Of a stretch of DNA of 64,000 bases, positions 56,961 to 64,000 are shown piece after piece. The translations under genes were made by a program, and so were the position numbers. Source of the stretch: Rubrivivax rivuli (GTDB lineage Bacteria; Pseudomonadota; Gammaproteobacteria; Burkholderiales; Burkholderiaceae_C). Under the pieces are notes generated by a model. It made no database searches, had not been told where the DNA came from, and worked only from the letters and a program-made list of their open reading frames with translations. The stretch lies in the NCBI RefSeq assembly GCF_004016505.1, contig NZ_SACR01000003.1:124001-188000 (forward strand), given 5' to 3'. Positions within the stretch are counted from its first letter, which is position 1, and each line of letters begins with the position of its first letter.

Positions 56961-57280
56961 GAGGCTTGCTCGCTCGCAGCCCAGGTGCAAGCACCCGAGC
57001 AGGGGTTGGACTGCGGTGAGTGTCTGCGATGGACGCGGCAGCGTCAAATGTTCTGGCGCTTCTGGCGCTGTAGTTTGCCTACATCCGCATTGGAGATCAG
57101 GTGATTCCCTCGGGGCTGGTCCTCAAGGCCTGCGATTGACAAATACAACGGAGACAAAGATTTATGCGCCATTTATCAAGCAGTTTATAGCTTTTGAACG
57201 CTGAGCTTGGCCGTTCTGGCAGGCTCCGCTGTGCGTGATAGATCTGTAATTTTCTTGCGTCAACACCCCGAGGAACGCTC
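56961..57280. other. 320-bp divergent intergenic region glgP / glgC
   Basis: The only gap above 300 bp in the window. No ORF with homology was seen. It contains a tandem 9-bp repeat TTCTGGCGC x2 (57051-57068), a TTGACA at 57136-57141 followed by an AT-rich patch, and a GAGGAA Shine-Dalgarno (57270-57275) for glgC. G+C drops clearly between about 57140 and 57200, as expected of a promoter region serving both directions. Confidence 0.7.
57136..57165 (+). promoter_or_regulatory. candidate glgC promoter
   Basis: A perfect -35 TTGACA (57136-57141) with GATTTA or ATTTAT at 17-18 bp as a poor -10. It would give a 5' leader of about 110 nt before ATG 57281. Confidence 0.4.
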
Positions 57281-58543
57281 ATGAAACCCATCGATGTGGC
57301 CCAGAGCCTGGACCTGCCGCGCCGTGCCGTGGCCCTGGTGCTGGCCGGGGGCCGCGGCAGCCGCCTGAAGAACCTGACCGACAGCCGCGCCAAGCCGGCG
57401 GTCTATTTCGGGGGCAAGTTCCGCATCGTCGACTTCGCGCTCAGCAACTGCCTGAACAGCGGCATTCGCCGCATCGGCGTCATCACGCAGTACAAGAGCC
57501 ACAGCCTGTTGCGCCACCTGCAGCGCGGCTGGGCCTTCCTGAAGAGCGAGATGAACGAGTTCGTCGACCTGCTGCCCGCGCAGCAGCGTGTGGACGAAGA
57601 GAGCTGGTACCGCGGCACGGCCGACGCCGTCTACCAGAACCAGGACATCCTGGCCGCCTACCGCGCCGATTACGTGGTGGTGCTGGCCGGCGACCACATC
57701 TACAAGCAGAACTACGCCTTGATGCTGGCCGACCACGTGGCCCAGGGGCGCGAGTGCACGGTGGGCTGCATCGAGGTCGACCGCGAGGAGGCCAAGGCCT
57801 TCGGCGTGATGGCCATCGACGACGAGCGCCGCATCGTCGATTTCGTCGAGAAGCCGCCCGAGCCGCCCGAGATCCCCGGCAAGCCCGGCCGGAGCCTGGC
57901 CAGCATGGGCATCTACATCTTCAATGCGCGCTATCTCTACCGCGAGCTCGAGCGCGACATGAACGACCCGAACTCCAGCCACGACTTCGGCAAGGACATC
58001 ATTCCCAAGATGGTGAAGGCTGGCGTGGCTGTGGCCCACCCCTTCGAGCTCAGCTGCGTGGGCGGCAAACCCGGCCACCCGCCGTATTGGCGCGACGTGG
58101 GCACCATCGATGCCTACTGGGACGCCAACATCGACCTCACGGCCACCGACCCGCTGCTGAACCTGTACGACAACAACTGGCCCATCTGGACCTACCAGCC
58201 GCAACTGCCGCCGGCGAAGTTCGTGCACAACGAGCCCGACCGCCGCGGCATGGCCATCGAGAGCCTGGTCTCGGGCGGCTGCATCGTCAGCGGCTCGGTC
58301 TTCCGCACGGTGCTGTTCTCGCTGGTGCGGGTGCACTCGCACGCGCAGGTGAACTGGAGCGTGCTGCTGCCCGGCGTGCAGGTGGGGCGCGGCGCGCGGC
58401 TGACGCGGGTGGTGGTGGACCGCGACTGCTACATCCCCGACAACCTCGTCATCGGTGAAGATGCGGCGCTGGACGCCGAACGCTTTTACCGCACCGACAG
58501 CGGCATCACGCTGGTCACGCGCGACATGCTTCGGCGGCTTTGA
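57281..58543 (+). CDS. glgC: glucose-1-phosphate adenylyltransferase
   Basis: The 420-aa ADP-glucose pyrophosphorylase has [20 protein letters not shown] (nucleotide-binding glycines, allosteric Lys region), [43 protein letters not shown], the glucose-1-P site ASMGIYIFN and a C-terminal left-handed beta-helix. It commits glucose-1-P to glycogen and is normally allosterically regulated. GAGGAA lies 5 nt before ATG 57281. glgA follows after 58 nt. Confidence 0.97.
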   Translation: MKPIDVAQSLDLPRRAVALVLAGGRGSRLKNLTDSRAKPAVYFGGKFRIVDFALSNCLNSGIRRIGVITQYKSHSLLRHLQRGWAFLKSEMNEFVDLLPAQQRVDEESWYRGTADAVYQNQDILAAYRADYVVVLAGDHIYKQNYALMLADHVAQGRECTVGCIEVDREEAKAFGVMAIDDERRIVDFVEKPPEPPEIPGKPGRSLASMGIYIFNARYLYRELERDMNDPNSSHDFGKDIIPKMVKAGVAVAHPFELSCVGGKPGHPPYWRDVGTIDAYWDANIDLTATDPLLNLYDNNWPIWTYQPQLPPAKFVHNEPDRRGMAIESLVSGGCIVSGSVFRTVLFSLVRVHSHAQVNWSVLLPGVQVGRGARLTRVVVDRDCYIPDNLVIGEDAALDAERFYRTDSGITLVTRDMLRRL

Positions 58544-58601
58544 CGCGCCCGCCGCACCCGGCGAACGCCACCGGGGACGACAGCGAAGGAAGAAGAAAAA
58601 G

Positions 58602-60053
58602 ATGAGAGTTCTGCATGTGGCCGCGGAAGTCTTTCCGCTGGTGAAGACCGGGGGCCTCGCCGACGTGGTGGCGGCGCTGCCGCTGGCCCAGGCCCAGCAA
58701 GGCGCTGACGTGCGCCTGCTGCTGCCGGGCTACCCGGCGGTGCTGGAGGCGGTGCAGGGCGCGCGCAGCGTCATCGACATCGGTGCCTGCTTCGGCGCCT
58801 TGCGCGTGCGCCTGCTGCTGGCACGCATGCCCGGCAGCAAGCTCCCGGTGTACGTGGTCGACGCGCCCTACCTCTACCGCCGTGGCGGCAGCCCTTACCA
58901 GGACAGCCAGGGTCAGGAGTGGGCCGACAACCTGCAGCGCTTTGCATTGCTGGGCTGGGTGGCCGCCCACCTGGCCGGCGACGACGCCGACCCGCAGTGG
59001 GTGCCCCAGGTGGTGCACGCGCACGATTGGCACGCCGCCATGGCCTGCGCCTACATCCGCGAGCACGGCGCCACCCCAGCCGCCACGGTCTACACCGTGC
59101 ACAACCTGGCCTTCCAGGGGCTCTTCCCGATGCACGACTGGGCCATGCTGGGCCTGGGTTCGCACCTGATGTCGCCGGCAGGCCTGGAGTTCCACGGCCA
59201 GCTCAGCTTCATGAAGGCGGGCCTGAAGTGCGCCGACCGCATCACCACCGTGAGCCCCACCTACGCACAGGAGATCGCCACGCCCGAGTTCGGCTGCGGG
59301 CTGGACGGCGTCGTGCGGGGTCGGGGCGCCCATGTGCTCGGCATCCTCAACGGCATCGACCCGGCGCTGTGGAACCCGGCCACCGACCCGGCCATCGCCA
59401 CGCGGTACGACGCCGAGCGCCCGGCCGGCAAGGCCGATTGCCGCCGAGCGCTGCAGCAAGAGCTCGGCCTGCGGCCCGACGACGGCGCACTGCTGCTGAC
59501 CGTGGTGAGCCGTTTGACCGCGCAGAAGGGCCTGGACCTGGTGCTCGCGGCCCTGCCCGAGCTGGTGCAGGCGGGTGTGCAGTTCGCAGTGCAGGGCACC
59601 GGCGAGCCGGCGCTGGAGGCGGCCTTCCGCATGGCGCAGCAGGCCCACCCGGGGCGGGTGCATGTGCACATCGGCTACGACGAGGCGCGCGCGCACCGCC
59701 TGATCGCCGGGGCCGATGTCATCGCGGTGCCTTCGCGCTTCGAGCCTTGCGGCCTGACCCAGATGTACGGCCTGCGCTACGGCACCGTGCCGGTGGTCCG
59801 GCGCGTGGGCGGGCTGGCCGACACGGTGAGCGACGGCGTCACCGGCTTCACCTTCGACGCCGCCACGCCAGGCGCCTTCGAGCGCTGCGTGCTGCGCGCC
59901 CGCGCCGCGCGGGCCGCACCTGCCGAATGGCAAGGGCTGATGACGCGGGGCATGGCGCAAGAGCTGTCCTGGGCGGGCCCGGCGCGCAGCTACGACGCCC
60001 TGTACCGCGAAGCGCTGGCGGCAGGCCGCGCTTCGCCCGCAACGCCTGCCTAG
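58602..60053 (+). CDS. glgA: glycogen synthase (ADP-glucose)
   Basis: The 483-aa GT5 synthase has the N-terminal KTGGLADV motif in [17 protein letters not shown] (ADP-glucose binding), [46 protein letters not shown] and the retaining-GT motif [21 protein letters not shown]. It elongates alpha-1,4 chains. An AAGGAAGAAG sequence supports ATG 58602 rather than the longer open frame. Confidence 0.96.
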   Translation: MRVLHVAAEVFPLVKTGGLADVVAALPLAQAQQGADVRLLLPGYPAVLEAVQGARSVIDIGACFGALRVRLLLARMPGSKLPVYVVDAPYLYRRGGSPYQDSQGQEWADNLQRFALLGWVAAHLAGDDADPQWVPQVVHAHDWHAAMACAYIREHGATPAATVYTVHNLAFQGLFPMHDWAMLGLGSHLMSPAGLEFHGQLSFMKAGLKCADRITTVSPTYAQEIATPEFGCGLDGVVRGRGAHVLGILNGIDPALWNPATDPAIATRYDAERPAGKADCRRALQQELGLRPDDGALLLTVVSRLTAQKGLDLVLAALPELVQAGVQFAVQGTGEPALEAAFRMAQQAHPGRVHVHIGYDEARAHRLIAGADVIAVPSRFEPCGLTQMYGLRYGTVPVVRRVGGLADTVSDGVTGFTFDAATPGAFERCVLRARAARAAPAEWQGLMTRGMAQELSWAGPARSYDALYREALAAGRASPATPA

Positions 60054-60060
60054 GCCGCGC

Positions 60061-62430
60061 TCAGGCCAGGCGGGGCTGGAGTTCTCCGCGTGCTTCGGCC
60101 CAGGCCAGCAGCTCGGGCAGCGGCACGGGCCGGCAGACCCCGAAACCCTGGGCCATGTCGCAACCCAGCGTGCCCAGCAAGGCCAGCGTGAAGTTGTCTT
60201 CCACGCCTTCGGCGATCACGCTCAAGCCCAGGCCATGGGCCAGGCCGACGGTAGAGCGCACGATGTGCACGTCCTGCGCGTTGGCCGTCAGCTCCCTGAC
60301 GAAGGCACGGTCGATCTTCAGCGAGCGCAGCGGCAGCCGCCGCAGGTAAGCCAGCGACGAGTAGCCGGTGCCGAAGTCGTCGATGTCCAGCGCCAGGCCC
60401 TGGCGGGCGAGGTCACCGATGACGGCGGCGGCGCGTTCAGGGTCGTTCATCAGCACGGTTTCGGTGATTTCCAGCGTCAGCGCCTCTGGGGGCAGCCCCG
60501 ATTGCGCCAGCAGGGCGCGCACCGTTTCGGGAAAGGCCGCGTCCACCATGTTGTGCCCGGAGACATTGACCGCCACGCTGGTGAACAGACCCGCCGCGCG
60601 CATCTCGTGCAGCAGCGCCAGCGCCTGCCTGAGCACCTCGTGCGTGAGCAGGCTCATCAGTTCGCCCTTCTCGGCCACGCCGATGAACACCGAAGGCGGT
60701 ACGCGGCCGTAGCGCGGGTGCTCCCAGCGCAACAAGGCTTCGCAGCCGGCCAGCCGGCCGTCCGCGACCCTCACCTTGGGCTGGAAGTGCAGGCTGAGCT
60801 GCTCGGTGCCCAAGGCCTTGCGCAGCTCGGAGATCATCTCCAGGCGGCGGGGCCCGCTGTTGTCGCGCCCGCGGTCGTAGGCACACACGCCAGACGGCTC
60901 GGCGTCTGCCCAGCCGAGGGCCACGTCCGCCGCCCGCAGCAACTCTGGCCCCGTGCAGTCGTCGCTGGGCATCGTGGCCGTGCCGATGCGCAGGCGCAGG
61001 ATCAGCGTCAGCCCCGACACCGTGAAGGGCTGCGCCAGCAGCGCCTGCAGCGCGAGAGCCCGGGCCTGCAGTTCGGCCGCCGGCACCCGCTGCGGCAGGA
61101 GCAGCGCGAATTCGCTGGAGGTCAGCCGGTAGGCCTGGCCACCGGCAACCGCCGGTGCGCCCTGCAGGCGGCCGGCCACGGCCTGCAGCAGTTGGTCGCC
61201 GCTGCCGCGCCCGAGCGTGTCGTTGATCTGGCGGAAGTCACGCACGTCCAGCAACAGCAGCGTCAGGGCCTGCACCTCGGCCGTGGGTGCGCACAGGTGC
61301 TCGATGTCCTGCTGCAGCTTGTCGCGGTTCGGCAGCCCCGTCAGCGCGTCGTGCAGGGCGCGGTGGCGCAGGGTTTCCACATTGCGCGCATTGGCCATGG
61401 CCACGGCCAGGGGCGAAGAGGCGAGCTCGAAGGATGCGAGATCGTCATCGGTGAACACGTAGTGCAGGCGCAGCGCCATCACCATCACGCCGACCAGGCT
61501 CTGCTCGTGGATCAGCGGTATGCCCAGCAGCGTCTTCAGGCCCGCCGAGCGCGACTCGTGCCACAGGTGCATGTGCTTCGCGGAAGGCCCCCCCACGGCC
61601 ACCATGCGGCGCTCGCGCAAAGCCAGCCCCACCACCGTGTTCTCGAGCGGCAGGCGGTGCAGTTTTGCCTTGAAGCCTGGGGGCGCGCCGGGCGCGTAAA
61701 GGGCCAGCAGCTCGGCGTGCTGCTCGTCGGCTCCGGTCTGGTAGAAGGCCGTCCACGCGCCGGGAAACACATGCGCCAGCTTGGCCACTGCCAGCGCCGC
61801 GAACTCCTGTGGCGTGTGGTTCTGGCGCAATTCGGGGGCCATGCTCAGCAGCAGGCCCTGCAGCTGGTCGCGGCGGCGCAGTTCCGTCAGCACCATCAGC
61901 TGGGCCGCCAGGTCGGCCAGTCCCACGGCCAGTTCGGTCTGTGCCTCGTCCCAGCCGGTCTGGGCCTCACGGTGCTCGCAACACAGCACGCCCGCCACGC
62001 GGCCCGCACGGCGGATGGTGGCGTCGAGCAAGGCCGCGAAACCAGCCGGCACCAGGTAGCTGTCGCGCAGCTCTGCCGTGCGAGGGTCGGCGAGGGCGTC
62101 GGCGGCGGCCAGCACACGTTCGTTGGCCAGCGCGTCGAAGTAACGCGGGAAGGTGGATGCGGCCAGCACGTCGCCCGAGGGTTGAGGCCCCTTGCCGCGC
62201 TCGCGCCGAGCCAGGCAGACGAGTTGCTGGCCGCGGTCGGTGAACTGCCAGATCGACACCACGTCAGCACCGATGCCACGCTCGGCCACTTCGAGCAGGC
62301 GGCTCAAGGCGGCGGCGAAGTGGCCGGTCCACAGGCTTTCGTCCTTTCCCAGGGCCAACAATTGCTGGCGCACGTCGCTCATGCGACGCTCCATGGCCCC
62401 GTGGGCCGAAGTCTCTGGGTGAGCGCTCAT
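60061..62430 (-). CDS. GAF-GGDEF-EAL protein, probable c-di-GMP phosphodiesterase
   Basis: The ~789-aa protein has two GAF-like sensor domains (about residues 20-180 and 200-360), a GGDEF domain (~375-540) and an EAL domain (~550-785). The GGDEF signature reads TSSEF (in YRLTSSEFALLLP), so cyclase activity should be lost. The EAL side is intact: EALLRW, ITETVL, DDFGTGYSSL, KIDRAFV, AEGVED. It should hydrolyse c-di-GMP or act as a sensor. No signal peptide or membrane helix. ATG 62430 is chosen; a GTG at 62496 would add 22 residues. Convergent with glgA, 7 nt apart. Confidence 0.9.
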   Translation of the reverse strand: MSAHPETSAHGAMERRMSDVRQQLLALGKDESLWTGHFAAALSRLLEVAERGIGADVVSIWQFTDRGQQLVCLARRERGKGPQPSGDVLAASTFPRYFDALANERVLAAADALADPRTAELRDSYLVPAGFAALLDATIRRAGRVAGVLCCEHREAQTGWDEAQTELAVGLADLAAQLMVLTELRRRDQLQGLLLSMAPELRQNHTPQEFAALAVAKLAHVFPGAWTAFYQTGADEQHAELLALYAPGAPPGFKAKLHRLPLENTVVGLALRERRMVAVGGPSAKHMHLWHESRSAGLKTLLGIPLIHEQSLVGVMVMALRLHYVFTDDDLASFELASSPLAVAMANARNVETLRHRALHDALTGLPNRDKLQQDIEHLCAPTAEVQALTLLLLDVRDFRQINDTLGRGSGDQLLQAVAGRLQGAPAVAGGQAYRLTSSEFALLLPQRVPAAELQARALALQALLAQPFTVSGLTLILRLRIGTATMPSDDCTGPELLRAADVALGWADAEPSGVCAYDRGRDNSGPRRLEMISELRKALGTEQLSLHFQPKVRVADGRLAGCEALLRWEHPRYGRVPPSVFIGVAEKGELMSLLTHEVLRQALALLHEMRAAGLFTSVAVNVSGHNMVDAAFPETVRALLAQSGLPPEALTLEITETVLMNDPERAAAVIGDLARQGLALDIDDFGTGYSSLAYLRRLPLRSLKIDRAFVRELTANAQDVHIVRSTVGLAHGLGLSVIAEGVEDNFTLALLGTLGCDMAQGFGVCRPVPLPELLAWAEARGELQPRLA

Positions 62431-62584
62431 TCGGACTGCAGACGCGATGAGATCAGAAACGCCTTGATTCTGGCTGTTTCGGCCTCCGTCTGTCACTTCT
62501 CATCGCCATGAGGGCGATGGCCGCGAGGCACCGCCTCGGCACTGGCGGTCAAGCCCGAGGGCGCATGGGGCGAAGTGCTGCAGA

Positions 62585-62675
62585 TGGCGGACAGGGCGGG
62601 ATTCGAACCCGCGGGGGGCTGTTAACCCCCACACGCTTTCCAGGCGTGCGACTTAAACCGCTCATCCACCTGTCC
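62585..62675 (-). tRNA. tRNA-Ser (anticodon GGA), CCA encoded
   Basis: On the minus strand GGACAGG pairs with CCTGTCC as the acceptor stem, with discriminator G then an encoded CCA. The D-arm region is TGGATGAGCGG. The anticodon stem CACGC/GCGTG holds loop CTGGAAA (anticodon GGA), followed by a long class II variable arm (TGGGGGTTAACAGCCCCC) and TTCGAATC in the T-arm. It reads UCC/UCU codons. No integrase or duplicated 3' end is nearby. Confidence 0.96.
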
Positions 62676-62692
62676 GCTGCAAAGCGCGCATT

Positions 62693-63079
62693 CTAGCTTT
62701 CGGGCGCGGGGCTCACGGCGTGCGCGCGCAACCACTCCATCACGACGAAGTCGAGCGCGCGGGCGTGGGTGCACTCCAGCACCACGGGCGGTGCGCAGCC
62801 GTGTTCGTAGGCCTCACGCCACCGCAGTGCGCAGACGCACCAGCGGTCGCCGGGCTTCAGGCCGCGGAAACGGTGCTCGGGCCGCGGCGTGATGAGGTCG
62901 TTGCCGCGCTCCATCTGGAAGTTCAGGAACTCCACCGTGACCTTCGCACAGATGACGTGGCTGCCGTGGTCGTTGGCATCCGTGTGGCAGCAGCCGTCGC
63001 GGAACCAGCCGGTCAGCGGGTCGTAGCTGCAGGGCACCAGCGCGGTGCCGAGCACGTTCAAGGCGTGGGCGCGGTCCAT
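62693..63079 (-). CDS. DUF2237 family protein
   Basis: The 128-aa protein matches DUF2237: ALNVLGTALVPCSYDPLTGW, FRDGCCHTDANDHGSHVICA, MERGNDLITPRPEHRFRGL, KPGDRWCVCALRWREA and the terminal TH motif. It has conserved Cys, His and Asp residues that could bind metal. No function is established for the family. It lies 7 nt after the SPFH gene stop, so it may be its operon partner. Confidence 0.88.
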   Translation of the reverse strand: MDRAHALNVLGTALVPCSYDPLTGWFRDGCCHTDANDHGSHVICAKVTVEFLNFQMERGNDLITPRPEHRFRGLKPGDRWCVCALRWREAYEHGCAPPVVLECTHARALDFVVMEWLRAHAVSPAPES

Positions 63080-63086
63080 GCGGGGC

Positions 63087-64000
63087 TCAGGTCTTGCCGC
63101 CCTTGCCGAGCAGGCCCATGGCCGTGCCGATGAGCGCCGAGACCTCGCTCATGTTGCCCGGCACGATCATGGTGTTGTTGGTCTTGGCCAGCTGGCCATA
63201 GGCCTCCACCGCCTTCTCGGCCACCTTCAGCTGCACGGCCTGCTCGCCACCCGGCTGCTGGATGGCCGCGGCGATCTTGCGGATGGCATCGGCCGTGGCA
63301 TCGGCCACCGCCGTGATGGCCGCGGCCTCGCCCAGGGCGTTGTTGATCTCGGCCTGCTTCTCGCCCTCGCTGCGCGCGATGAAGGCTTCGCGTTCGCCGG
63401 TGGCGATGTTGATCTGCTCCTGGCGGCGGCCCTCGGAGGCCGCGATCAGCGCGCGCTTCTCGCGCTCGGCCGTGATCTGCGCCTGCATGCTGCGCAGGAT
63501 CTCGGCCGGCGGCGTGAGGTCCTTGATCTCGTAGCGCAGCACCTTCACGCCCCAGGTCATGGCGGCTTCGTCCAGCGCGTTCACGACGCTGGCGTTGATC
63601 AGGTCGCGCTCTTCGAAGGTGCGGTCGAGTTCCATCTTGCCCACCACGCTGCGCAGCGTGGTCTGGGCCAGTTGCGTGATGGCCATCAGGTAGTCGCTGC
63701 TGCCGTAGCTGGCGCGCATGGGGTCGGTCACCTGGAAGTACAGGATGCCGTCGACCTGCAACTGCGTGTTGTCCTTGGTGATGCAGACCTGGCTGGGCAC
63801 GTCCAGCGGCACCTCCTTCAGCGAATGCTTGTAGGCCACGCGGTCGACGAAGGGCACGAGCAGGCTGAGCCCGGGCGTGAGGGTGCGGTCGTACTTGCCC
63901 AGGCGCTCGACGACCCAGGCGTTCTGCTGCGGCACGATCTTCAGCGAGCGGATGATGAAGATGACCGCGATGACGGCCACGACGACGGCGATTTCGATTT
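63087..64000 (-). CDS. SPFH/stomatin-prohibitin protein (QmcA-like), 5' end outside window
   Basis: About 304 C-terminal residues are present and the frame continues past the window edge (IEIAVVVAVIAVIFIIRS), so the start lies beyond 64,000. It has an N-terminal membrane helix and SPFH core (IVPQQNAWVVERLGKYDRTL, PLDVPSQVCITKDNTQLQVDG, GKMELDRTFEERDLIN). A charged Ala/Glu coiled coil (~170-230) leads to a conserved end, NTMIVPGN. Stomatin-like QmcA proteins form membrane microdomains, often with an NfeD partner upstream, which would be outside the window. Confidence 0.92.
   Translation of the reverse strand, partial: IEIAVVVAVIAVIFIIRSLKIVPQQNAWVVERLGKYDRTLTPGLSLLVPFVDRVAYKHSLKEVPLDVPSQVCITKDNTQLQVDGILYFQVTDPMRASYGSSDYLMAITQLAQTTLRSVVGKMELDRTFEERDLINASVVNALDEAAMTWGVKVLRYEIKDLTPPAEILRSMQAQITAEREKRALIAASEGRRQEQINIATGEREAFIARSEGEKQAEINNALGEAAAITAVADATADAIRKIAAAIQQPGGEQAVQLKVAEKAVEAYGQLAKTNNTMIVPGNMSEVSALIGTAMGLLGKGGKT

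Noticed and set aside
60235..62511. A 758-codon plus-strand frame opposite the GAF-GGDEF-EAL gene
   Set aside because: No domain or start signal; it mirrors the clearly coding minus strand.
62585..62675. tRNA-Ser as an integration site of a mobile element
   Set aside because: No integrase, repeated tRNA 3' end or composition change on either side.

Overview
The window is about 70% G+C, gene-dense and built of tightly packed operons, many with 4-nt start/stop overlaps. A polyhydroxyalkanoate phasin, an E1/E2/lipoyl-E3 pyruvate dehydrogenase operon, APS-reductase-type sulfur assimilation and a classical glycogen cluster together suggest a betaproteobacterium of the order Burkholderiales (Rubrivivax/Leptothrix/Roseateles-like). 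That placement is an inference from gene content, not from a marker-gene search.

Region 1 (1-17,658) is an accessory carbohydrate locus. A minus-strand operon (8490 down to <1) encodes a sugar-binding protein, an ROK kinase, two ABC permeases, a GH38 alpha-mannosidase, a DUF4127 protein and an FAD-dependent oxidoreductase. Diverging from it are a VanX-like D,D-dipeptidase and then an operon of a GntR regulator, NanE epimerase, GHL10-type hydrolase and AGE-family epimerase. A second, paralogous GntR regulator and a 959-aa TonB-dependent receptor follow. Near-identical 17-bp palindromes sit over promoters in front of the divergent genes and the first gntR. Related palindromes precede the second gntR and the receptor. 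The first genes look leaderless. The likely theme is uptake through the outer membrane and ABC importer, then cytosolic conversion of mannose- or ManNAc-containing glycans to GlcNAc-6-P.

Region 2 (17,719-27,505) starts with a TonB-dependent receptor that would normally be called a siderophore receptor. A clear TPP riboswitch precedes it, so thiamine or a precursor is the more likely cargo. Next comes a minus-strand sulfur operon read cysI - DUF934 - cysH - cysD - cysN - cobA - fdxA - ferredoxin reductase.

Region 3 (27,712-42,272) holds housekeeping genes: a patatin-like lipoprotein, a phasin, and an overlapping six-gene operon (deacetylase-like, thioesterase, nitroreductase, 2-hydroxyacid dehydrogenase, rmuC, MFS). 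After these come a DUF4124-glutaredoxin fusion, prlC, folD and a PAS kinase/FixJ-type regulator pair.

Region 4 (42,409-60,053) has the aceE-aceF-lpdA operon, divergent from the two-component system, followed by a complete glycogen cluster (malQ-glgX-glgB-glgP on minus, glgC-glgA on plus). The window ends with a GAF-GGDEF-EAL protein whose GGDEF is degenerate, a tRNA-Ser(GGA), a DUF2237 protein and a truncated SPFH/stomatin gene. No CRISPR array, insertion sequence, prophage or integrase was seen.
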